Assembly: GCA_035529435.1 (NCBI GenBank)
Contig: DATKWS010000059.1
Span: 1 to 5,385 of the forward strand
DNA length: 5,385 nt
Direction of reading: 5' to 3'
DNA from: DATKWS01 sp035529435
Lineage (GTDB): Bacteria; Krumholzibacteriota; Krumholzibacteriia; Krumholzibacteriales; Krumholzibacteriaceae
A program made the position numbers and the translations under genes. The notes under the pieces were generated by a model, which ran no database searches, was not told the origin of the DNA, and saw nothing but the letters and a program-made list of their open reading frames with translations. Positions 1-5,385 of this stretch are shown here, piece after piece. How positions within the stretch are numbered: position 1 is the first letter of the stretch; every line of letters begins with the position of its first letter.

Positions 1-2619
1 GTCGCCTTCACCGAGAAGATCCGCAGGCACCTCGGCCGCGCGGGGTACGTGGGGGAACATTACGATCTCGCGCAGTGGTATCCCAAGATGGCGGTATACG
101 ATAAGATGGGGTGGCACGCCGACCAGTTCAGGATCGGCGAGTTCTACGGCGAGTTCGGAACGTTCGACGTGCGGATCGAGATCCCCGAGAGGTTCGTGAT
201 CGCGGCGACCGGCGTGCCGGTCTCGGGTGATCCGGGTTGGGAAAACAATACGCTGCGGGGAGGCGGGCCGCCGCATGGCGGAGGAGAGCGGCACGGACGC
301 GGGGGGACGCCGAACGGCGGTGCAGGCCCACCCGCGGAAAATCCGGCCGGTGCGGCATCGGCGGAAAACGCCGAAGCGGACACCGCCGGGAGCGGGGACG
401 CCGCAGGGAACGCGGACACCACCGGGAGCGGGGACGCCGCCAACAAGACCGTCCACTTCCGCGCCGAGAACGTGCACGACTTCGCCTGGTGCGCCAATCC
501 CAACTTCGTCGTCCAGGACACCCTGTACAACGGCTACCACGTCATGAGCTTTTTCGAGCCGTGGCGACGCTCGTGGCAGGACTCGGTCCTGGCCCGGGGG
601 CTCAGGGCGATGGAATGGCTCGAGACGCTCGTCGGTCCGTACCCCTACCCACAGGTCAGTATCGTCCAGTCGCCGACGCACGGCGGCATGGAGTACCCGA
701 TGCTCGCCATGAACGGGAGCCCGTCCGAGAGTCTCATCCTCCACGAGCTGGGACATCTCTATTTCTACGCACTCCTGGCCAACGATGAACGCATGGAGGG
801 GTGGATGGACGAGGGATTCACCCAGTACCAGACCTTCCGGTACATGGAGGATCGATACGGCCCCTACGCCGAGCCCGACCGCACGGAAGGATTCCTCCCG
901 TCGCTCTACACAGAGCCGACGATGTGGGAGGGGCTGGCAAAGCCGATCATCGACCTCCACCGCACCGGTTTCGCCGAACGGATCGCCACCCCCCACCACG
1001 AGTTCAAGAACGACCCGAACATCATGCTCTACGTCAAGGCTCCCCTCTTCCTCAGGGCGCTTCATTACACGGTGGGGGACGAGAATTTCAGGAAGATACT
1101 CGGCACCTACTTCGAGCGGTGGAAGTTCAAGCACGTCGACGAGCAGGCCTTCCGATCGGTGTGCGAGGAGGTCTCGGGAATGGACCTCGGCGAGCTCTTC
1201 CGGCAGTGGCTCCACACGACGAAGGCCTGCGACTACCGCATCTCCAGCTTCAAGGTCAAGAAGGACGGTGACAACTTCCGGGCCAACGTGAAGATAGAAC
1301 GAAACGGCGAGATGATGATGCCGGTCACCATCGCCATCCGCCTGAAAGACGGCAACACGGTCACCGAGCGCGTGGATGGCCTCTTGAGGTCGATCGAGCG
1401 GAATTTCACCTTCGCCGTGGAGCCCGTGTCGGCCGCAATCAATCCCGACAACGAGATCCTCGACATCCGCCACATCGATAACTTCTCCCCCCGCCGGCGG
1501 GACCTCAAGCTCGATCTCCCGTTCAGGGACCACTACCGGCAGGACGCCTTCGAATACCGCTACCTCCCGATCGGTTACTACAACGACATCGACGGCGGCA
1601 AGGCCGGGCTGAGGCTCCGCGGGAGCTACGACAACCGGTACCGCACGTTCACCCTCCAGGGTCTCTACGGATTCGAGAGCGAGACGGTGGACGCCTACGG
1701 ATCGCTTTCCCATCCCCTGGGCTTTCTCGGCCGCGACGCGGACTTCTTCGGTGAAGCCTACTATCGCGAGGGACGGCAGGGAGTATTCGCCGAGGTCAAC
1801 AAGATCCGGCGCAACTCGGTCTTCGACCCGCTCGCCAAGCATTTCTCGCTCCGATTCCTCTACCACGAATTGACGGACAGCGCGTATGTTTTCCCCTATT
1901 CGTACGAGAAGGGGATCAACCTGCGGGCGGGCCTCAATTTCTCCATCGCCCCGACGACGGATCTCCTCGCGACATCCCTCTCGTTCGATTTCGACCGCTC
2001 CTTCTGGGGGAGCGATTTCAATTATGAAAAGACATCGATCGAGGCGCGGCTGTGGCCGGCGCGCCGCTACCCGCTCCCATTGAAGCCGTACGTGCGGTTA
2101 TTTCTCGGGTACAGCTCGATCGACCCGCCCCTCCAGGAGATGTTCAATCTGGCCGGCGCCGGCGTCATGCAGAAGGAGAACTATTTCTGGCTGCGGAGCG
2201 TAGGGGGATTCCCGAGGGACTATTACAACAATTTCCACGTGCCGGGGGACGCGAACCTCCGCGGGTACTTCGACGGTGACTACAGCTTCCGGCGCGTCTT
2301 CGGCTCCAACATCGAGCTTGAGCTACCGTTCCCGCTGCCCCTGAGCCGCGGCCTCTCGCGGTGGCTCGACCACCGGCTCTACCTCTTCTACGACTGGGGC
2401 AAGATACTCGATGCGGATCCACTCGAGGGACTTCCGCCCGCGATGCGCACGGGGTTCCCGGGGGAGGTCTTCGACGAGGTGCTCCAGGACTTCGGTATCG
2501 GCTTCAATATCAAATGGCTCACCGCCGAGTTCCCCCTATACATCAGTCATCCGGTTCTCACCGGCGATGAAGAGAAATGGGATTTCCGTTGGACGATCGG
2601 TATCCACCGGCTGTTCTGA
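1..2619 (+). CDS. M1-family zinc metallopeptidase fused to a C-terminal Omp85-like outer-membrane barrel (5' end outside window)
   Basis: The frame is open from the first base, so the true start and any signal peptide lie upstream; 872 codons are visible. Codon numbers count from position 1. The start is an M1 N-terminal beta-domain (W-Y-P-K near 27, ending E-N-V-H-D-F-A-W near 157-164), interrupted by a low-complexity insert at 85-149. The catalytic domain (~165-410) has GGMEY at 228-232, the family's GxMEN exopeptidase motif with Asn replaced by Tyr. It also has HELGH at 248-252 with Glu271 eighteen residues later (HEXXH-X18-E: zinc ligands H248, H252, E271; base E249), and YVKA at 344-347 in place of the YxKG catalytic tyrosine. 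A beta-sandwich (~410-495) follows. Then come ~370 residues of alternating aromatic/polar strands with LRGY (753-756), FYDWG (796-800) and a terminal Phe872, as in Omp85 barrels; no POTRA domain is evident. I infer an aminopeptidase anchored in the outer membrane. Its substrate is unknown. M1 membership is near certain; the barrel subfamily is less sure. Confidence 0.9.
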   Translation, partial: VAFTEKIRRHLGRAGYVGEHYDLAQWYPKMAVYDKMGWHADQFRIGEFYGEFGTFDVRIEIPERFVIAATGVPVSGDPGWENNTLRGGGPPHGGGERHGRGGTPNGGAGPPAENPAGAASAENAEADTAGSGDAAGNADTTGSGDAANKTVHFRAENVHDFAWCANPNFVVQDTLYNGYHVMSFFEPWRRSWQDSVLARGLRAMEWLETLVGPYPYPQVSIVQSPTHGGMEYPMLAMNGSPSESLILHELGHLYFYALLANDERMEGWMDEGFTQYQTFRYMEDRYGPYAEPDRTEGFLPSLYTEPTMWEGLAKPIIDLHRTGFAERIATPHHEFKNDPNIMLYVKAPLFLRALHYTVGDENFRKILGTYFERWKFKHVDEQAFRSVCEEVSGMDLGELFRQWLHTTKACDYRISSFKVKKDGDNFRANVKIERNGEMMMPVTIAIRLKDGNTVTERVDGLLRSIERNFTFAVEPVSAAINPDNEILDIRHIDNFSPRRRDLKLDLPFRDHYRQDAFEYRYLPIGYYNDIDGGKAGLRLRGSYDNRYRTFTLQGLYGFESETVDAYGSLSHPLGFLGRDADFFGEAYYREGRQGVFAEVNKIRRNSVFDPLAKHFSLRFLYHELTDSAYVFPYSYEKGINLRAGLNFSIAPTTDLLATSLSFDFDRSFWGSDFNYEKTSIEARLWPARRYPLPLKPYVRLFLGYSSIDPPLQEMFNLAGAGVMQKENYFWLRSVGGFPRDYYNNFHVPGDANLRGYFDGDYSFRRVFGSNIELELPFPLPLSRGLSRWLDHRLYLFYDWGKILDADPLEGLPPAMRTGFPGEVFDEVLQDFGIGFNIKWLTAEFPLYISHPVLTGDEEKWDFRWTIGIHRLF
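253..447 (+). repeat. Low-complexity Gly/Ala/Pro-rich insert containing a 36-bp tandem duplication
   Basis: About 65 in-frame codons inside the N-terminal domain of the M1 peptidase are low complexity. The first half is Gly/Pro/Arg-rich and the second is Ala/Gly/Asp/Thr-rich. Two adjacent 36-bp units lie at 376-411 and 412-447, encoding ADTAGSGDAAGN and ADTTGSGDAANK. The insert falls between two beta-strands of a conserved fold, so it is probably an exposed flexible loop that grew by slippage. Confidence 0.8.
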
Positions 2620-3099
2620 TCGCGGGTATTTCGTCGAGAGCAGAGATCGGATCTTATTTAAATTCTTCATGAAATTCTGATTCACGGAGAATTCCAGTTT
2701 ATACTTCTGCTCGAGCAGAACCCGCTCGGGCGCACCAGTATCGGTAAGATTATCTTTACAGTTGGGAGTGAATGTACGGTTTACCGTACACCGGCGGAAC
2801 AGCTCAGAAAACTCGGGGAACCGATCCGTGTACCGGGCGGCGCGTATCCGTCTCCCCGCGGAGGATTTCGTGTATCCCGGGTGGTCCGTGCAGAACTCGA
2901 ACAGCGAACCGAACCCCAGGAGCAGATACAGCCGCCGCTGATCGACCTCGATGAGGTTGTAGAGAATCTTCAGCTGCGCTTCACGCTCGGTCCCGTGCAG
3001 CCCCTCGAGACCGCTGAGCAGTTCGCGGTCCGAGAGTGTTTTCAGGGATGCCCGGTACCTGCCATCTTTCCGTGAATTAGTAAGAGCCGACGCGCTCAC
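2536..3099 (-). pseudogene. Remnant of an HNH-endonuclease-family gene, lacking the HNH domain
   Basis: The N-terminal part matches, from memory, the helical N-terminal region of a common HNH-endonuclease family often present in several copies per genome. The signature pieces are LSDRELL (3036-3016), LGFGSLFEFCT (2919-2887) and RRIRAAR (2853-2833). A later module of the same family, YKLEFSV (2703-2683) through LLSTKYP (2643-2623), follows after only ~14 residues beyond KDNL (2757-2746). I would expect a longer spacer, so an in-frame internal deletion is inferred. Similarity stops at about 2623. The last ~29 codons to the TAG at 2536 read antisense through the end of the peptidase gene. The C-terminal HNH nuclease domain is absent, so endonuclease activity is not expected. 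I chose the GTG at 3099-3097 because GGAGG (3110-3106) lies 6 nt upstream; a TTG at 3132 extends the frame but lacks such support. A short expressed protein of unknown role remains possible. Confidence 0.7.
2705..2790. repeat. Cluster of perfect and imperfect palindromes inside the HNH relic
   Basis: TTCTGCTCGAGCAGAA (2705-2720) is a perfect 16-bp palindrome. TGTACGGT-TT-ACCGTACA (2773-2790) has perfect 8-bp arms around a 2-bp centre. Between them lie CCCG-CT-CGGG (2721-2730) and an imperfect dyad GTAAGAT-T-ATC(T)TTAC (2744-2759). None is followed by a T-tract on either strand, so they do not look like intrinsic terminators. They could be protein-binding sites, deletion scars or chance. Confidence 0.6.
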
Positions 3100-3105
3100 C
3101 GTGTA

Positions 3106-3110
3106 CCTCC
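3106..3110 (-). promoter_or_regulatory. Shine-Dalgarno GGAGG of the HNH relic
   Basis: CCTCC on the plus strand reads GGAGG on the minus strand, 6 nt before the GTG at 3099-3097. This supports that GTG over the upstream TTG at 3132-3130. Confidence 0.55.
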
Positions 3111-3140
3111 CGTCTTTCCCCCCATCGCGCAACCGTGAGT

Positions 3141-3169
3141 ATTATAACACGTATATTTTTGGCTTTAAA
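3141..3169 (-). promoter_or_regulatory. Candidate sigma70-type extended -10 promoter for the HNH relic
   Basis: On the minus strand TATAAT (3146-3141) is a perfect -10 hexamer, preceded by TGT to give the extended form TGnTATAAT. Seventeen bases upstream, TTTAAA (3169-3164) matches the TTGACA -35 at four of six positions. Transcription would start near 3134, about 35 nt before the chosen GTG, leaving room for the Shine-Dalgarno sequence. The surrounding sequence is AT-rich compared with the rest of the window, which raises the chance of fortuitous matches. Confidence 0.5.
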
Positions 3170-3249
3170 AGACTGCCTTCACGGCGATCTATCGGCGAAA
3201 AGAGCATTGACGAAACAGGCGGCGTTATAAATCTACAGAGAATCATCCC

Positions 3250-3308
3250 AACGCCCCGGCGATCACCGGATCGAGATCGTACCAGGATGGCATATCGGCC
3301 GGCGCGTT
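3250..3308 (-). terminator. Stem-loop at the 3' end of the carboxykinase gene (weak terminator candidate)
   Basis: On the minus strand the arm at 3308-3294 (beginning in the TAA stop) can pair with the arm at 3263-3250. The helix has about 13 base pairs, one G-G mismatch and one bulged C, closing a ~30-nt loop. No U-tract follows, so a Rho-independent terminator is not demonstrated. It may protect the 3' end of the mRNA or mark a Rho-dependent end. Confidence 0.3.
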
Positions 3309-5232
3309 ACCCCAGCGCGTTGGTGATCTCGGGGTCCAGGTCCTGGAAGCTGTTGAGCCACGTCGCGCGCTCGGCGCGCAGCGTACCGTTCATGATGTCG
3401 ATCTCGGCGTCGGAGTAGTACCGGCGGGGATCGAAGCGGTCGAGATCCAGCCCGGGGATCACAGCGGGAACATCGTACCCCCAGTAATCGTCGCGCGTCC
3501 ATTCGATGCGCCCGCGGGCGATCTCGCGTATGATCGCCGTCGAGTCCTGGATCCTGATCTTCTGCCCGGCGAGGACGCCGACCTCGACCAGCTCCACCTC
3601 GGCGCCGGGGATTCGTCCCGTCTCGACGCCCTCGATGACCGCCCTGAGGTTGTACCGCGAACGCACGCGCTTGTAACTGTAAAAGACCTCGTAGCGGACC
3701 AGGGCGAGCCTGAACTCCGCCCTCGTGCCGTCCCTGAGCTCGAACTCGTAGGGCGTTCCGATATCCTCGTGCCTGCGACCCTTCAGAAAGCCCTGGAGCT
3801 TGTCGAGGCTCTCGACCGAGTCGAGGCGCTCGAACGAGCGGTCGATGTTCCGCCCGCCGAATCCCCCCGTGTTGAAGAGGAAACACTGGATGTGCGGATT
3901 CGCTTTGAGGATACGATGGAAAATATTGCCCTCATTGCCCCTCGACCCGACAATGAAGGGATTGGTGCCGACCTCGCGAACCGACAGGCCCGCCTTGGTC
4001 GGATCGGCGGCCGAGGTGATGATCGACTCGCCGAGCATGAAGAATGCGGCTGCCTGTTCGGGGCCGAGCCGCGCCACCGGCGGCACGATCGTCTCGCGCC
4101 GCGTGATGAAGAAGATCATGTCGACCCGGTCGAGATCGATCCGATCGTCGGTGAAATCGAGCTCGCGCCGCACGACGATCCCCCGCCCGTTGTAGCACTG
4201 GCCGCCCGGCACGAATGGATGATCGTAGCGGAAGAAATCGACGTCGAGCGTCTTCGGATCGATGTATACATTCTCCAGTACCGCGTGCGGGCTGGTGGCC
4301 CCGGTGTAGAGGAGCGGTTGCGATTCCGCCTCCAGCCCTTCCGTCTTGATGTACGCGTTGTCCTCCGTTCCATAGGCCCGCCCGCCCTCGCCGAGGACGA
4401 AGAAGTCGTCCTGGCGGATGATCACGGTCTCACCCGCATCGGGATCGAGCCAGAAGTGATGAACGGACAGCGTCGTCTTGCCCGTGCCGCTCAGGCCGAA
4501 GAAGAGCGCCCCCTTGTCCTCGACCGCGCTGCTCTCCGCGTTCCTCGCCCTGATCACCTTTCCGCCTGCGTGTACGCCGAGCCCCCCACCGTCGCCGTTC
4601 TCGTAGCGGACCTTCTCGATGTACATCGCCATGCGGAGGTGCCCCTTCTTGACCTCGCCGAAATAGTCCGAGCCGAGGGCGAACGTCACGCGGCTGGTCG
4701 CATCGACCAGAATACTCACCGGAGGGAGGCCGAGCTTGCCGGCGATCCGGTACCATTCCGGTATCATGATCTGCACCTGGTCGGGAGGCTCCTGCTCCAT
4801 CCCGGGGGGGAGGTCGAAGATCAGCTTGTCCCAGAGGAGCAGCATGCGCGCGAAGTCGGGGGTGACGATCGTCCTGCAGTGGTGCCGGTGCTCGGGATGC
4901 AGCCCCATCATCTTGTCCATGACGAGCAGCTTCGTCCCCGAGCTGATGATGTAGTCCGCAGCGGCCCTGAGCGTTTTCTCCTGCCGCTCACCCGGTTTGC
5001 CGAAGAATATTTCCGTCATCGGCGCGGAACGGCTCGTGACCCTGCTGATGAACGAAGGACTCCCGTATCTGCTCAACGCGTCGCTCGTGCCACGCGCCTT
5101 GAGGGTCACGGGGTCCTTCAATGCGAGCGCGCGGATCGCCCCGCGATCACGGATGAAGAGTCCGCTCTCTTCGGCCGACCGCGTGATGAGATCGGCAAGC
5201 TCCTTGGCGAGGTTCGAGTTTCCTCCGCTCAC
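3307..5232 (-). CDS. Divergent ATP-type phosphoenolpyruvate carboxykinase (PckA family) with a ~100-residue insertion
   Basis: This 641-residue cytoplasmic enzyme should interconvert oxaloacetate + ATP with PEP + ADP + CO2. The motifs run in PckA order. An SRSAP stretch at 67-71 may correspond to the substrate-binding GRSPKD. DYFGEVKK at 189-196 matches YxGExKK (metal/substrate ligands Y190, K195, K196), and GVHAG at 219-223 keeps the histidine of MHCSAN. The P-loop GLSGTGKTTLS at 246-256 is exactly the family kinase-1a motif. D275-D276 represent the GDDEHGW metal site with EHGW lost. LENV at 319-322, NGR at 348-350 (for ENTR), IVPP at 382-385, NTGGFGG at 454-460 and the VPAVIPGL...DPRRYY tail (588-606) also fit. 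Classical bacterial enzymes are about 540 residues; the excess lies mainly at 461-560. The start is GTG, with AAGGTG 10 nt upstream inside the end of citF; the 7-nt gap implies co-transcription. Motif changes leave room for an altered substrate. Confidence 0.87.
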   Translation of the reverse strand: MSGGNSNLAKELADLITRSAEESGLFIRDRGAIRALALKDPVTLKARGTSDALSRYGSPSFISRVTSRSAPMTEIFFGKPGERQEKTLRAAADYIISSGTKLLVMDKMMGLHPEHRHHCRTIVTPDFARMLLLWDKLIFDLPPGMEQEPPDQVQIMIPEWYRIAGKLGLPPVSILVDATSRVTFALGSDYFGEVKKGHLRMAMYIEKVRYENGDGGGLGVHAGGKVIRARNAESSAVEDKGALFFGLSGTGKTTLSVHHFWLDPDAGETVIIRQDDFFVLGEGGRAYGTEDNAYIKTEGLEAESQPLLYTGATSPHAVLENVYIDPKTLDVDFFRYDHPFVPGGQCYNGRGIVVRRELDFTDDRIDLDRVDMIFFITRRETIVPPVARLGPEQAAAFFMLGESIITSAADPTKAGLSVREVGTNPFIVGSRGNEGNIFHRILKANPHIQCFLFNTGGFGGRNIDRSFERLDSVESLDKLQGFLKGRRHEDIGTPYEFELRDGTRAEFRLALVRYEVFYSYKRVRSRYNLRAVIEGVETGRIPGAEVELVEVGVLAGQKIRIQDSTAIIREIARGRIEWTRDDYWGYDVPAVIPGLDLDRFDPRRYYSDAEIDIMNGTLRAERATWLNSFQDLDPEITNALG

Positions 5233-5239
5233 TGTTTCT

Positions 5240-5385
5240 TTACACCTTCAACTGGCGCACCACGTCGATCACCGTGCCGTCCCGCCACTCGATGAGACCG
5301 ACGATCCGGTCCTCGTACTCGGGCCTCTGCGGCTCGCCCGTCATATCGATGGCGATGCGGTGCAGCTCCTCGATCGGCACGATAT
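5240..5385 (-). CDS. citF: Citrate lyase alpha subunit (citrate:acetyl-ACP transferase), C-terminal end only
   Basis: Read on the minus strand from the window edge, the frame ends ...IVPIEELHRIAIDMTGEP, then EYEDRIVGLIEWRDGTVIDV and VRQLKV before TAA (5242-5240). It agrees closely with the C-terminus of CitF as I recall it: an IEEL segment, TGxPQ, then VxYRDGxVIDVxRQ. CitF swaps the acetyl group on the acyl-carrier subunit CitD for citrate, giving citryl-ACP, which CitE splits into oxaloacetate and acetyl-ACP. Only about 48 codons are visible, so the catalytic parts and the rest of the cit cluster lie beyond the window. The stop is 7 nt from the start of the carboxykinase, and both genes run the same way, so they are probably one operon. 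This short ORF is missed by length filters. Confidence 0.88.
   Translation of the reverse strand, partial: IVPIEELHRIAIDMTGEPQRPEYEDRIVGLIEWRDGTVIDVVRQLKV
5243..5248 (-). promoter_or_regulatory. Weak Shine-Dalgarno for the carboxykinase, inside citF
   Basis: The minus strand reads AAGGTG at 5248-5243, immediately before the citF TAA and 10 nt before the carboxykinase GTG (5232-5230). The spacing is long and the match partial. Translation may therefore be helped by ribosomes finishing citF. No better in-frame start is evident nearby. Confidence 0.4.

Noticed and set aside
144..530. Minus-strand ORFs opposite the low-complexity part of the peptidase
   Set aside because: They arise from the GC-rich repeat insert; their products are Ala/Pro/Arg-rich and the plus-strand frame has clear M1 motifs on both sides.
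2642..2660. AGATCGGATCT followed by TATTT as a terminator for the peptidase gene
   Set aside because: The dyad leaves a one-base centre and would form only a very short stem; the T-tract is interrupted.
3207..3231. Plus-strand TTGACG ... TATAAA promoter-like pair
   Set aside because: The spacer is only 13 bp, and no plus-strand gene follows before the window continues antisense to the carboxykinase.
3101..3418. Plus-strand ORF spanning the region upstream of the HNH relic and the carboxykinase 3' end
   Set aside because: It runs across the relic's promoter region and antisense through coding sequence. No supporting ribosome-binding site or protein motif was seen.
3263..3886. Minus-strand ORF (207 codons) in another frame of the carboxykinase 3' half
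   Set aside because: It overlaps the well-supported carboxykinase frame, is Arg/Gly/Pro-rich and has no family signature.
3769..5295. Long plus-strand ORF (508 codons) opposite the carboxykinase gene
   Set aside because: It lies in exact codon register antisense to a gene with clear PckA motifs. Such open antisense frames are expected in GC-rich DNA, and its product is a compositionally odd R/D/E/P-rich protein with no recognisable motif.

Overview
This GC-rich window looks like bacterial chromosome from a Gram-negative (diderm) organism, because the first gene ends in an outer-membrane beta-barrel with a C-terminal phenylalanine. The mix of an M1 peptidase fused to a barrel, a divergent ATP-type PEP carboxykinase and a relic of a widespread HNH-endonuclease family suggests an uncultured lineage near the FCB or Eisenbacteria/Krumholzibacteria-like groups. 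That placement is inference; nothing here fixes the phylum.

Layout. (1) Positions 1-2619, plus strand: the 3' part (872 codons, start outside the window) of a large M1-family zinc metallopeptidase. Its C-terminal ~370 residues look like an Omp85-superfamily barrel, and a Gly/Ala/Pro-rich insert with a 36-bp tandem repeat interrupts its N-terminal domain. (2) Positions 2620-3306: a lower-GC region between two convergent transcription units. It holds a minus-strand remnant of an HNH-endonuclease-family gene that has lost its HNH domain and apparently an internal segment. The remnant still has a good -10 element and Shine-Dalgarno sequence, and it carries a cluster of palindromes at the apparent deletion. 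(3) Positions 3307-5232, minus strand: a 641-residue divergent ATP-type phosphoenolpyruvate carboxykinase with a ~100-residue insertion relative to classical PckA. (4) Positions 5240-5385, minus strand: the C-terminal end of citrate lyase alpha subunit (CitF), 7 nt upstream of the carboxykinase start.

How the genes fit together. The citF-carboxykinase pair makes metabolic sense: citrate lyase releases oxaloacetate, and PEP carboxykinase converts oxaloacetate plus ATP to PEP, so the operon may route citrate-derived oxaloacetate to PEP. The M1-barrel protein is an unrelated cell-envelope enzyme transcribed towards this operon. No RNA genes, CRISPR arrays or complete mobile elements were seen. 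The points most worth a second look are the peptidase-barrel fusion, the inserted carboxykinase with its citF linkage, and the palindrome-bracketed HNH relic.
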